Assembly: GCA_937864265.1 (NCBI GenBank)
Contig: CALMIR010000172.1
Span: 1 to 37,146, forward strand
Length of the DNA stretch: 37,146 bases
Reading direction: 5' to 3'
From: an uncultured Saprospirales bacterium
GTDB taxonomy: Bacteria > Bacteroidota > Bacteroidia > Chitinophagales > Saprospiraceae
The position numbers and the translations under genes were made by a program. This document shows, piece by piece, positions 14,775 through 23,845 of this stretch (position 1 is the stretch's first letter; every line of letters starts with the position of its first letter). The notes under the pieces were generated by a model. The model did no database searches and was not told the origin of the DNA. It was given only the letters and a program-made list of their open reading frames with translations.

Positions 14775-17234
14775 ATGCAACTAGCCGATAACCCCGAACT
14801 CCAACTGGCCTACGAGTATGTGTGCTATACCAACAAAAACGTGTTCCTGACCGGAAAAGCAGGTACCGGAAAGACTACTTTTTTGCACCGGATCAAGCGA
14901 GAAACGTATAAGCGCATGGCCGTAGTGGCCCCTACTGGTGTAGCAGCCATCAATGCAGGCGGCATGACCATCCATTCTTTTTTCCAAATGCCTTTTGGCC
15001 CCTACATTCCCGGCGCGCAGCAGGATCCCAGCCGACAACGCAAATTTACTACCCAGAAAATACGCCTTATCAAAAGCCTCGACCTGTTGGTCATCGATGA
15101 AATCAGTATGGTCAGAGCTGATTTATTGGATGGCATTGACGAGGCGCTCCGCCGTTACCGAGACCCAGCCAAGCCCTTTGGCGGCATACAATTGCTGATG
15201 ATAGGCGACTTGCATCAATTGCCTCCTGTGGTGAAAGACGAAGAATGGGATTTGCTGCGGATGCATTACAAAACTCCCTATTTTTTCAGTAGCTTGGCAT
15301 TGCAACAGACCGAACCCATCGTTGTGGAGCTGAAGCACATTTACCGACAATCGGACACGCATTTTATCGACCTGCTCAACCAAGTGCGCAACAACCAAAT
15401 GGATGAAAGTGTGCTTCAAACGCTGAATAGCCGTTACGATCCCGATTTCCAACCTGAGGAAAAAGATGCCTATATCATCCTCACTACACACAACGCTTCC
15501 GCAAATCAGATTAATTCAGAAAAACTGGCGGCGCTCAAAGGCCAGGCTTTTACTTTCAAAGCTGAGATTAAAGGCGATTTCGCCGCCCATGCCTATCCTA
15601 CCGACGAGGCGCTAGAGCTAAAAAAAGGCGCTCAGGTCATGTTTGTCAAAAACGACCCTTCCTGGGAAAAACTATATTACAACGGCAAAATTGGTCAAAT
15701 CAGCCATATTGACGAGGAAGATGTCGTTGTAAAATGCCCCGATGGCGAGGAGATAAGGGTCATCCGCACCCAGTGGGACAATATCAAATACAACCTAGAC
15801 GAACAAACAAAGGAAGTATCAGAAGAAATCATCGGCTCTTTTATCCAACTTCCCCTGCGCCTGGCCTGGGCCATTACCATCCACAAAAGCCAGGGACTTA
15901 CTTTCGAAAAAGTCATGCTCGACGCTGCCGCCGCTTTTGCACATGGTCAGGTATATGTTGCACTCAGCCGATGCAAGTCTTTTGAAGGGCTGGTACTTAG
16001 TTCAAAGATTCGCCCTTCCAGCGTCCGCACCGACAGTAAAGTCAAAGAATATACCAAAGAAGCGGAAGATAAAGCGCCCGATGAAAACCATTTAATCCGT
16101 TCTAAAGCCGAGTACCAACAAAGCCTTTTACAGGAACTGTTTAACCTTTCGTTTTTGAAAAAAAGCTTGGAACGCCTGAACCGCTTGGTATTGGAACACG
16201 AACACAAACTCCATCCAGGCACCAGAAAACAACTGGACACCGTAGCCGATCAGCTGGGGCCATTGCTTCCCGTTGCTGAAAAATTTGAACTACAAATCAG
16301 GCATTTGTGCCGATCGGATGAGTTGCCGGAAGCCAATGCAACCTTGCAGGAGCGAGTAAAAAAGGCCTGCCATTGGTTTTTACCCAAACTAGAAGAATTG
16401 ACTCCTGCTGCAGAACAAATTCCAGTATCCAGCGACAACAAGCAAATCCGAAAAGATGTAGGAGAAGCGCTGGAAAGGTTGCTGCTCAACCTATTTATCA
16501 AAACAAACTGCCTGCGCGAAGCTCAAAATGGATTTTCTACCAGCCAATACCTGCGTATCCTAGCTGATGCCGAACTCGACTTCAAGGTCAAACAAAGCCA
16601 TGCCCCGGAGCCGCGCAAGGAATTGCTGCACACGCCCAATCCAGAGTTATATACCCAACTGGTGGCCTGGCGAAAAGAGAAAGCAGCTGAACTGGCGGTG
16701 TCGTTGGCTTCCGTATTGCCTGCCCAAACCATATTAGACCTTGCATTAAAATTGCCCGTATCGTCCAAACAGTTAAAAGCTATTCCGGGTATCGGTAAAG
16801 GCCGATTGAAGGAGTACGGGGAAGAGTTGCTGGAAATGATTCGATCGTACTGCCAAACTAAAGGGATAGAAATGGACGAAGCCGGGGCTTTTCCAGAAGC
16901 AGATGATTCAAAACCCCTGAAAGTAGATACCAAAGCCTTGACTTTAGAGCTGTACCAACTGGGAAAAAACATAGAAGACATTGCCAAGGAGCGGGGATTA
17001 TCCATCAGCACGATTGAAGGCCATTTGAGTCATTATATTGAAAAAGGCGAGCTGGATATTTTGAATTTTATACCCAAAGAAGAGATCGAAGCGCTCTTGG
17101 AATACCTTGAAACACATCCCAAGCCCTTATTGGGTGAAATGAGGGTGCATTTTGAAAACAAGCACTCTTATGGCCAACTCAGAATGGCATTGGCTTATAG
17201 GGATTGGATCGCTCAGGGCGAGGGCTACGAGTGA
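14775..17234 (+). CDS. PIF1-like superfamily 1 helicase with HRDC and helix-turn-helix domains
   Basis: This 819-residue protein has an SF1B PIF1/RecD-like ATPase at about 1-410: Walker A GKAGTGKTT (27-35), APTGVAAINAGG (motif Ia), Walker B VIDEISM (106-112), and the late motif AWAITIHKSQGLTFEKV followed by YVALSRC. A helical linker (about 440-590) leads to an HRDC domain (about 620-690, with AIPGIGKGRLKEYG), and the C-terminus (about 705-819) is a helix-turn-helix of the RecQ/RQC-associated type (NIEDIAKERGLSISTIEGHL). It is predicted to be a 5' to 3' DNA helicase with accessory DNA-binding modules, acting in repair or replication-fork rescue or on G-quadruplexes, as PIF1 relatives do. This architecture is common in Bacteroidota. 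It is convergent with the DUF1703 gene downstream. Confidence 0.94.
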   Translation: MQLADNPELQLAYEYVCYTNKNVFLTGKAGTGKTTFLHRIKRETYKRMAVVAPTGVAAINAGGMTIHSFFQMPFGPYIPGAQQDPSRQRKFTTQKIRLIKSLDLLVIDEISMVRADLLDGIDEALRRYRDPAKPFGGIQLLMIGDLHQLPPVVKDEEWDLLRMHYKTPYFFSSLALQQTEPIVVELKHIYRQSDTHFIDLLNQVRNNQMDESVLQTLNSRYDPDFQPEEKDAYIILTTHNASANQINSEKLAALKGQAFTFKAEIKGDFAAHAYPTDEALELKKGAQVMFVKNDPSWEKLYYNGKIGQISHIDEEDVVVKCPDGEEIRVIRTQWDNIKYNLDEQTKEVSEEIIGSFIQLPLRLAWAITIHKSQGLTFEKVMLDAAAAFAHGQVYVALSRCKSFEGLVLSSKIRPSSVRTDSKVKEYTKEAEDKAPDENHLIRSKAEYQQSLLQELFNLSFLKKSLERLNRLVLEHEHKLHPGTRKQLDTVADQLGPLLPVAEKFELQIRHLCRSDELPEANATLQERVKKACHWFLPKLEELTPAAEQIPVSSDNKQIRKDVGEALERLLLNLFIKTNCLREAQNGFSTSQYLRILADAELDFKVKQSHAPEPRKELLHTPNPELYTQLVAWRKEKAAELAVSLASVLPAQTILDLALKLPVSSKQLKAIPGIGKGRLKEYGEELLEMIRSYCQTKGIEMDEAGAFPEADDSKPLKVDTKALTLELYQLGKNIEDIAKERGLSISTIEGHLSHYIEKGELDILNFIPKEEIEALLEYLETHPKPLLGEMRVHFENKHSYGQLRMALAYRDWIAQGEGYE

Positions 17235-17317
17235 GGTGGCTATGAATAAGCTGGATTTTGAAGCGAACAGCTACTGACGCTTGCTTTGCTCAAACCCAAT
17301 TGACCCTACCTTAGCAG

Positions 17318-18856
17318 TTAGTCTTTTTCTTCTATCTCCCACTCCACAATTGCTTTGGCTTCAGACGAAAAACTTATCCCTACTGCTATTTTTGCTTTGG
17401 GCGAATCATCGAAAGGGGCTAAATAGCCTCGATCGCGTATTTGTTGCATGGCTTCGGATGCGGGCTTGTCCAGCTTGAACTCGAAGGCATAGATGTGATC
17501 GGCTGTTTCCACCAGAGCATCGCAGCGGCCTTTTGCGCTGTGCACCTCCGATCGGACATAAGTACCCAACAAGCTAAACATCAAGTGTATAAGCGCATGG
17601 TAAAAATGCTCATTTTCCTTTTGCCAGTGTTCGTACGGGATTTCCGCAAAAGCGGCATTGATGATTTCTACTACGGTACCCACATCTTTGCGGCGTAGCG
17701 CTTGCAGGATGTTGACTACTCGGGGCAAGGCGCCTTGCGGCGGATAATCCATGTACTCACTCATCAACAACTGTTCCAGCGAAGAACGCACTTCCCGATT
17801 GGGATAGTCCAGGGTGTAGATCAGCAGTTCCTGATCGTAATTTTGAATGGTCAGGTAGCCCGTTTGAAAAAGCACCGTTATCGGATTCAAGCGGGTGAAG
17901 TCGAAATTGCTCAGCTCAGCCACCGCCGTTTGGAAACCGGACACATCGTAAAATCGGTGCTTCTTCATTTCCTTCACCAAAAACGTAGGTGTGCCCGTTT
18001 CAAACCAGTAGTTTTTGAACTGAAAGTCGGCCATAAAGGACAGGAGCGAAAAGGGATTGTAGAGTTTTTCTTCCCCAGTCCATGAGTATCCGTTGTACCA
18101 AATTTTCACCCGATTGATCAATTGATCTATTGGAATGCTGTGCTGTTCGGCGCCTTGTTGCAGTGCTTGCGCAAAAACCGTTTCCATTTCCTGTTGTGTG
18201 ATACCGGCAATGGCATTGGCAGCAGGTGACAAGGAGATATTGCGCAGGTTGTTCAAGTCAGAAAAAATACTCACTTTGCTGAAAGCTGAAACGCCTGTGA
18301 TGAACAGCAGTTCGATGTAGGGGTCGCTGTCTTTGAGAACAGAGTAAAAGCTTTTGAGTATATCCCTGTTGGCTTCCGCTTGGGGAATATCGTCCAGGTA
18401 ATCAATGATGGGTTTGTCGTATTCATCTATGAGCAAAACGACTTTGCCCTGTTCCGAGGTCAATTGGATCAATTGCTCAAAGCTGGATTTGAGCGTTTTC
18501 TTAGATAGGCTAACCCCCAGTTGTATGCTTATGTCCTGAATTTCTTCTTTTAAGGCATCATAGAGGCCTTTTTTTTGATAATCTATTTTAGAAAATCGCA
18601 ACCAGATGACCGGGCGTTTATTGGCCTCCCAATCCCAGTTGTCCTCGATCCACAAGCCTTTGAACAACTCCTGACTGCCACTGTACAGTTCGTGCATCGT
18701 AGAGAGCAACAGGGACTTCCCAAATCGGCGCGGGCGGGAGAGGAAAAAATAATTTCCATTGCCCAGGATATTGAAAATATGCCGGGTTTTGTCCACATAA
18801 ACGTAGTTGTCTTCGCGGAGCTTGCGGAAATTCTGTATGCCGATAGGGTACTTCAT
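17318..18856 (-). CDS. DUF1703-type AAA-like ATPase with PD-(D/E)XK nuclease domain
   Basis: This 512-residue protein has an N-terminal AAA-ATPase-like domain (about 1-230) with FFLSRPRRFGKSLLLS as P-loop variant (GKS at 46-48) and VVLLIDEYDKPIID as Walker B. The C-terminal PD-(D/E)XK nuclease domain (about 375-505) has GRCDALVE (Asp446), YAFEFKL (Glu459, Lys461) and the helix QQIRDRGY (Gln471). Families PF09820/PF08011 fit. Proteins of this group occur in many copies in Bacteroidota genomes; a nuclease/ATPase of uncertain biological role, possibly mobile-element or defence related. A clear paralog begins at 36408 on the other strand. All catalytic residues appear present, so it is probably intact. 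The gap between it and the helicase (17235-17317) holds no clear terminator. Confidence 0.92.
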   Translation of the reverse strand: MKYPIGIQNFRKLREDNYVYVDKTRHIFNILGNGNYFFLSRPRRFGKSLLLSTMHELYSGSQELFKGLWIEDNWDWEANKRPVIWLRFSKIDYQKKGLYDALKEEIQDISIQLGVSLSKKTLKSSFEQLIQLTSEQGKVVLLIDEYDKPIIDYLDDIPQAEANRDILKSFYSVLKDSDPYIELLFITGVSAFSKVSIFSDLNNLRNISLSPAANAIAGITQQEMETVFAQALQQGAEQHSIPIDQLINRVKIWYNGYSWTGEEKLYNPFSLLSFMADFQFKNYWFETGTPTFLVKEMKKHRFYDVSGFQTAVAELSNFDFTRLNPITVLFQTGYLTIQNYDQELLIYTLDYPNREVRSSLEQLLMSEYMDYPPQGALPRVVNILQALRRKDVGTVVEIINAAFAEIPYEHWQKENEHFYHALIHLMFSLLGTYVRSEVHSAKGRCDALVETADHIYAFEFKLDKPASEAMQQIRDRGYLAPFDDSPKAKIAVGISFSSEAKAIVEWEIEEKD

Positions 18857-18935
18857 GGCGTGAAGATAGATAAAAAAAATTTTGTTTTTTCGCGGCTATG
18901 CCACTCCCTCATTGACATGCCAGCCATATCTCCTA

Positions 18936-18976
18936 AAGTAAAAGAGGACAACCTTGCTTGAGCAAAATTGTCCTCT
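18936..18976 (-). terminator. Terminator of the respiratory cluster
   Basis: AGAGGACAA at 18943-18951 pairs with TTGTCCTCT at 18968-18976, with an inner stem TTGCT (18954-18958) and AGCAA (18961-18965). On the minus strand a T-rich tract (CTTTTACTTT) follows. It starts 24 bases after the subunit IV stop and ends transcription before the DUF1703 gene. Confidence 0.85.
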
Positions 18977-19000
18977 CCTGTCATTACTATGACTGAAACA

Positions 19001-19435
19001 TCAACCCTTCCATTCCGGCACATACACATCTGTAGGAATAAAACCTTCCTGTGGAGTCGTTGTACCAGGCTCTGCGCTTTCCTCGTTTTTCTCTTTGATC
19101 TGCTCGCGACGGCCTTTCCATGCATCCCCTTCCTGAAAAAATGCGATGATGGCCCATACCAACAATATCGTAGGCAACAATACCGTCATGGCTAGGCTTT
19201 TAGCCTCATAGCGCATGTGCATGAATTCATAAATGATAAAGTACGCTTTATAGAGTGAAAGGCCGATCAGTATCAATCCAATTGGATAGGCGACCCAACC
19301 AATTTCTTTCACCCCACCAATGACGTGCCCCTTTCCTAGCAAAGAAAAGAAAACCTCCACCAGCGTCACTGCCGCCAGCAGCCACAGCCCTCTGAACACG
19401 GCTTTTTTTGCATCGTCATAATTTAAATGTCCCAT
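19001..19435 (-). CDS. Cytochrome c oxidase subunit IV-like protein
   Basis: This 144-residue membrane protein has about three helices (residues 16-36, 48-70 and 80-102). The segment YKAYFIIYEFMHMRYE is the signature of prokaryotic subunit IV proteins of Bacteroidota. The C-terminal 40 residues are hydrophilic. It is the last gene of the ACIII/oxidase cluster, 21 bases after subunit III, and is followed by a strong terminator. It is a small accessory subunit that stabilises the aa3 oxidase in the inner membrane and has no cofactors. Neighbouring SCO1/SenC and DUF420 genes, seen after this gene in many Bacteroidota, are absent here. Confidence 0.9.
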   Translation of the reverse strand: MGHLNYDDAKKAVFRGLWLLAAVTLVEVFFSLLGKGHVIGGVKEIGWVAYPIGLILIGLSLYKAYFIIYEFMHMRYEAKSLAMTVLLPTILLVWAIIAFFQEGDAWKGRREQIKEKNEESAEPGTTTPQEGFIPTDVYVPEWKG

Positions 19436-19456
19436 GATTATCGCTGATTTAGAAGT

Positions 19457-20395
19457 TTAAAGAAGATAAAATACTAGGAATACAAAAACCCACACCAAAT
19501 CCACAAAGTGCCAGTACAAGCCGATTTTCTCCACCATTTCGTGGCCATTTTTCCTTGCCATATACAAACCACTGCCCGCATTGATCAAAATAATCAGCAG
19601 GAAAACGACCCCTGAAAACACGTGGAATCCGTGGAATCCGGTGATGAAGAAAAACAAGGCGCCAAAAGCCGCTGGACCAAAACTTTCCGTTTTGACCATC
19701 CCGGCATCTTTGCCTTCCAGTACAATAAATTTACGGTGTATAAAGCCCTTTTCATCCACTACATAACCTGGATGATCGCCTGGCGTGTAATCGTGTTCGT
19801 GCCCGCCTTCAGCGTGGTCGTCGCCGTGGTGAGCGCCAGCTTTATGCAATAAAAAGCTGCTTCCCGCTTTGAAAGTTTCTTCTGATTCTGTGCCGTCTTC
19901 ATTCAAATACACACCGTCTTCCGTATGCGAACCGAATGGATTGGTCGTCACCGACATGTGTTCTGTGCCAATCAAATTAGTCCATTCCCAAGCCTGACAG
20001 CTCAAGAAGCCCAATCCGCCCAAAACAGTCAGCAACATCCAGAATACTACCCCATTCTTATTTTCCCGATGCCCTTCTTGCACAGCACGAACCATAGTCA
20101 CAGAACTAATGATCAATAAGAAGGACATAATCGTAACGAAAATCAGCGGGGCATGGTGAATACCAAACGGCGCTGTAGAAAATACAAAATCAGGCACCGG
20201 CCAAGTAGGGCTGCTAAAACGCAAGGCCCCATAAGCGATCAGAAAGCCCGCAAAAGTAAAGGCATCTGACAGCAGGAAGTACCACATCATCAGCTTGCCA
20301 TAACTGGCTTTAAAAGGCGATTTTCCACCCGACCAGGCGTCTCCGCTATGGTCGTGTACATCGTGATGCTCAAGCACAGTTTCTGTTGTCGCCAT
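19457..20395 (-). CDS. coxC: Cytochrome c oxidase subunit III with large histidine-rich insertion
   Basis: The protein is 312 residues from the ATG at 20395. A TTG at 20464 would overlap the upstream gene and is rejected. The usual subunit III helices are seen: MMWYFLLSDAFTFAGFLIAY (36-55), 82-104, 116-133, FGALFFFITGFHGFHVFSG (244-262) and the end helices. Between LSCQAWEW (131-138) and the TGFHG helix is a hydrophilic loop of roughly 100 residues (about 141-238). It contains HKAGAHHGDDHAEGGHEHD, a histidine/acid cluster suited to metal binding and absent from typical subunits III. The N-terminus is also His-rich (HHDVHDH). The subunit has no redox centre. It is one of two tandem subunit III genes, 16 bases after the other one. 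Confidence 0.92.
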   Translation of the reverse strand: MATTETVLEHHDVHDHSGDAWSGGKSPFKASYGKLMMWYFLLSDAFTFAGFLIAYGALRFSSPTWPVPDFVFSTAPFGIHHAPLIFVTIMSFLLIISSVTMVRAVQEGHRENKNGVVFWMLLTVLGGLGFLSCQAWEWTNLIGTEHMSVTTNPFGSHTEDGVYLNEDGTESEETFKAGSSFLLHKAGAHHGDDHAEGGHEHDYTPGDHPGYVVDEKGFIHRKFIVLEGKDAGMVKTESFGPAAFGALFFFITGFHGFHVFSGVVFLLIILINAGSGLYMARKNGHEMVEKIGLYWHFVDLVWVFVFLVFYLL

Positions 20396-20411
20396 TGTTT
20401 TGTTTTGTTTG

Positions 20412-20993
20412 TTAAGATTGTATCGTAAAAAACACCAGCAGATAAACCCACAGGAAATCCACAAAGTGCCAAAATATTAATGTCAATTCAAAGCGCTGCT
20501 TGCGCTTTACGGTTACTTTATGTACCAGTAAAAACGCATGCAATAAGGCTACTGCCAATACCCCAATTCCCCCCAAAATGTGCGCCGCATGCCATCCAGA
20601 AATCAGGTAGATGAAGGAACTGGAAGGATTGACGGTCAAGCCAAGCCCCAAATTATCCATCTCATGCCAGCCCTGGTATTGCAACACTAAAAACAGCAGA
20701 CCCAGTACAAAAGCAGCTACCATAGAGAAGCGGTATTGCCTGGTATTGCCTTTCAAAAAACCTTTGTAAGAAAAGTGCAGAAAAAGGCTGCTGGCAACCA
20801 CCACCAGAGTGTTGTAATAAAAAATAGCCGGGAGCTGAAACTCCAGCCAATTTCCCGCTGCCTGACGCACAATATAGGCACTAGTCAGAGCGATGAAGCT
20901 CATGAACATGCCCGCGCAAGCCGCTATCAGGGCAAATTTTTTAGGATGTATTTTGTTTCTGCTATACACTTCAGATGTCACTACTGCATTCAT
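20412..20993 (-). CDS. Second cytochrome c oxidase subunit III family protein
   Basis: This 193-residue protein has five predicted helices. It shows typical family elements (LTSAYIVRQAAGNWLEF, LISGWHAAHILGGIGVLA and the terminal helix LIFWHFVDFLWVYLLVFF). It lacks the first two helices of a seven-helix subunit III and so corresponds to the short five-helix form. It lies 8 bases after ctaB and 16 bases before the longer subunit III, with which it probably arose by an old duplication. Membrane subunit of the aa3 oxidase without cofactors. The ATG start at 20993 is clear. Confidence 0.9.
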   Translation of the reverse strand: MNAVVTSEVYSRNKIHPKKFALIAACAGMFMSFIALTSAYIVRQAAGNWLEFQLPAIFYYNTLVVVASSLFLHFSYKGFLKGNTRQYRFSMVAAFVLGLLFLVLQYQGWHEMDNLGLGLTVNPSSSFIYLISGWHAAHILGGIGVLAVALLHAFLLVHKVTVKRKQRFELTLIFWHFVDFLWVYLLVFFTIQS

Positions 20994-21001
20994 GAATCTG
21001 C

Positions 21002-21913
21002 TTAAATTTTATCCAATAAAAAAACCACCAGCGATACTGGTATGTATAAAAAAGAGAAAAACATGAGCCGAAGCGCCGCTTTTCTATTGTTCTTCTGATA
21101 AAAATCCCAGCCAAACCACGCGTAACAAACTCCCAAAATCAGAACGATGGCAGCCGATAAGATGCCACTTACTCCGAGTACAAAAGGCATAAAACCTACT
21201 GGCAACAGAAATAAGGCATACAAAAATGCTTGCATTCCCAAACTCCTACTCGGTGCACCTTCGGTCGTGGTGGGTATCATTTTGTAGCCCGCTTTGCTGT
21301 AATCTTCGTGACCCAGCCAACCTATCGACCAAAAATGGGGAAACTGCCATAAAAATTGCAATGCAAAAAGGCTAAGCCCCAATAGTGTCAATTCTCCCTG
21401 TGCAGCCACAACACCAATTAAAGTAGGCATGGCACCAGGTATAGCGCCCACTAATACAGCATTCGGCGAAATCCGCTTCATTGGCGTATAGACAAATGCA
21501 TAAAGCACCAAAGAAAGCGTGCCGAGGAAAGCCGTCCAGGGGTTGAATAAGGCCAGGCAAATGATACCAAACATGCTCATAAAGCCTGCTGCCAACACCG
21601 CCTCAGAAATCCCCATCCGGCCTGCTGCCAATGGCCGATCTTGCGTGCGCTTCATCAGCTTGTCATAGTCCTTTTCCAGTACCTGATTCAAGGTATTAGC
21701 TGCAGCGGTCACCAAAAAACCGCCCAAGCTCAATACCAGTATAGACTGCCAACCTGCCGTAGCATTTGCTGCTATCAAAAAAGCCATAACCGATGAAAAG
21801 ACCACCGTCAACGTCAATCTGAACTTGATCAGAAGCTTGTAATCCAGTATCTTTTGGCGCAGTCCGGCACTTATGTTTGCCTGACTATCTATTGCTTTTA
21901 CTTTAACCGACAC
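21002..21913 (-). CDS. ctaB: Protoheme IX farnesyltransferase (heme O synthase)
   Basis: This 303-residue UbiA-superfamily prenyltransferase with about nine helices makes heme O from heme B and farnesyl diphosphate, the first step toward the heme A of the oxidase encoded next to it. Motifs are NTLNQVLEKDYDKLMKRTQD (Asp-rich Mg-diphosphate site with RTxxRP) and the later GHEDYSKAGYKM loop. The only credible start is a GTG at 21913, 35 bases after the coxA stop, because no in-frame ATG precedes the first conserved helix. Heme A synthase (ctaA) is not in the window. Confidence 0.93.
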   Translation of the reverse strand: MSVKVKAIDSQANISAGLRQKILDYKLLIKFRLTLTVVFSSVMAFLIAANATAGWQSILVLSLGGFLVTAAANTLNQVLEKDYDKLMKRTQDRPLAAGRMGISEAVLAAGFMSMFGIICLALFNPWTAFLGTLSLVLYAFVYTPMKRISPNAVLVGAIPGAMPTLIGVVAAQGELTLLGLSLFALQFLWQFPHFWSIGWLGHEDYSKAGYKMIPTTTEGAPSRSLGMQAFLYALFLLPVGFMPFVLGVSGILSAAIVLILGVCYAWFGWDFYQKNNRKAALRLMFFSFLYIPVSLVVFLLDKI

Positions 21914-21948
21914 GTTGCTGCTTCGTATTAATTATGATCCCACTACGA

Positions 21949-23799
21949 TTAATGGGTTTCTGATTCCCCTTCTGCTAATGGCTCAATTTGTGCAATGAAA
22001 TCTTTTCCGTCTTTGCCATAGTCATAAGCCCAGCGCTGGACAGCAGGTATTTTACCTGGCCAGTTGCCGTGTCCTGTTTCAATTGGCGTCGTCCACTCCA
22101 AAGTAGTAGCACCCCATGGGTTCTTAGTCGTCATTTTCTTACCCTTCCAAATGCTGTAGAAAAAGTTGATGACAAACAATATCTGGAAAGCAAATGTCAA
22201 GATAGCCGCTACGGTGATGAATTGATTCATTTCTGCAAAATGCTTGAACGCATCAAAACTATCAAAGCTATAGTAACGACGTGGAACACCGGCCATACCT
22301 AAGTAGTGCATCGGCCAAAAAATAGCGTACGAACCAATGATAGTACCCCAGAAGTGGATTTTACCCAAAGTTTCGTTCATAAAACGGCCATACATCTTTG
22401 GAAACCACTGATATACTCCGGCAAACATCCCGAAGAATGCAGCAACCCCCATCACGATATGAAAGTGCGCTACTACAAAGTAGGTGTCGTGCAATTGGAT
22501 ATCAATGGCAGAGTTGCCCAAAAAGATACCCGTAAGACCGCCGGAAATGAACAGAGAAACAAAGCCAATAGCGAAAAGACTGGCCGATGTAAAACGCACA
22601 TTACCGCCATATAAAGTCGCAATCCAGTTGAATACTTTTACTGCCGAGGGCACCGCAATGATCAGTGTGAAAATCACAAAGAAATTGGATATGAAAGGAT
22701 TCACCCCGGACATAAACATGTGGTGCGCCCATACGATGAAGGATAAAAAGCCAATAGCCAAGATGGAATAAACCATCGCTTTGTAACCAAAAATAGGCTT
22801 GCGAGAGTGCACAGACAATACCTCCGATACCAAACCCATCGCCGGCAAAATGATGATATACACCTCCGGGTGACCCAAAAACCAGAACAAGTGCTGGTAC
22901 AAAATGGGACTACCACCCACATGATCGAGTGCTTGTCCACCAATATAAATTTCACTCAGGAAGAAGCTAGTTCCCAAACCGCGGTCAAGCATCAGCATCA
23001 AAAAGCCGGAAACCAATACAGGGAAGGAAAGCAAACCCAAAACGGCCGTCACGAAGAAGGCCCAAATGGTCAGTGGCAAACGCCACATAGTCATTCCCTT
23101 CGTACGCAAATTCAATACCGTTGTGATGTAATTGATCCCCCCTAATAAAACCGAAACTACAAAAAATACCAGACTAAGCAACCAAAGGGTCATACCCGCT
23201 CCAGAACCAGATGAAGCTTGGGGCAAGGCACTAAGTGGGGGGTAGGCCGTCCAACCACCTGAAAAAGGCCCTGTGCTGAGGAAAAGAGATAAAAACATGA
23301 TTACACCAGCCAGGAAAAAGAACCAGTACGATAACATATTCAAGAAAGGCGAAGCCATATCCCTTGCGCCTACTTGAAGTGGAATAAGTAGGTTGCTAAA
23401 TGTACCGCTCAATCCGGCAGTCAATACAAAAAATACGATAATGGTGCCGTGCATGGTCACCAAAGCATAGTAAAACTCTGGGGAGAGGGTACCTATACCA
23501 TCATTGATATTGATCCACTTGCCCAAAACAGGTTTCAGCCATGCCATATTCTCTTCTGGAAACCCCAACTGAAGACGAAATACCAACGACATCAAACCGC
23601 CCACAACAGCCCAAAACATCCCCGTAATCAGGAATTGCTTGGCAATGATCTTGTGATCCTGACTAAAAACGTAGGTGGTCAGGAAGTTGGATTGGTACTT
23701 ATCGCCATGGTGATGATCGTGAAAATGATCGTCATAGCCATACTCCTCAATTATGAGGTCGTCCTGTTCTACGATTGGTTTTGTTGCAACACTAGCCAT
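21949..23799 (-). CDS. coxA: Cytochrome c oxidase subunit I, A1-type
   Basis: This 616-residue subunit has twelve or more helices and is the catalytic core that reduces O2 and pumps protons. Heme a ligands are His117 (MHGT) and His447, and the heme a3 ligand is His445 (VVAHFHIVMG). CuB ligands are His310, His359 and His360, with Tyr314 in GHPEVY cross-linked to His310 in known enzymes. Glu312 in GHPEVY and Asp147 in GARDM mark the D-channel and so an A1-type oxidase. The N-terminus has a His/Asp-rich cluster (DDHFHDHHHGD, 23-33) before the first helix. It follows coxB by 46 bases. Electrons come from the CuA site of subunit II. Confidence 0.97.
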   Translation of the reverse strand: MASVATKPIVEQDDLIIEEYGYDDHFHDHHHGDKYQSNFLTTYVFSQDHKIIAKQFLITGMFWAVVGGLMSLVFRLQLGFPEENMAWLKPVLGKWININDGIGTLSPEFYYALVTMHGTIIVFFVLTAGLSGTFSNLLIPLQVGARDMASPFLNMLSYWFFFLAGVIMFLSLFLSTGPFSGGWTAYPPLSALPQASSGSGAGMTLWLLSLVFFVVSVLLGGINYITTVLNLRTKGMTMWRLPLTIWAFFVTAVLGLLSFPVLVSGFLMLMLDRGLGTSFFLSEIYIGGQALDHVGGSPILYQHLFWFLGHPEVYIIILPAMGLVSEVLSVHSRKPIFGYKAMVYSILAIGFLSFIVWAHHMFMSGVNPFISNFFVIFTLIIAVPSAVKVFNWIATLYGGNVRFTSASLFAIGFVSLFISGGLTGIFLGNSAIDIQLHDTYFVVAHFHIVMGVAAFFGMFAGVYQWFPKMYGRFMNETLGKIHFWGTIIGSYAIFWPMHYLGMAGVPRRYYSFDSFDAFKHFAEMNQFITVAAILTFAFQILFVINFFYSIWKGKKMTTKNPWGATTLEWTTPIETGHGNWPGKIPAVQRWAYDYGKDGKDFIAQIEPLAEGESETH

Positions 23800-23845
23800 A
23801 TTAGATGTAATTTATAGTCTGGTTCCAAAATAGGAAGCTGGTATA

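Noticed and set aside
20396-20464. Longer start (TTG at 20464) for subunit III
   Set aside because: The added residues copy the reading of the upstream subunit III end in another frame. The ATG at 20395 fits the family N-terminus.
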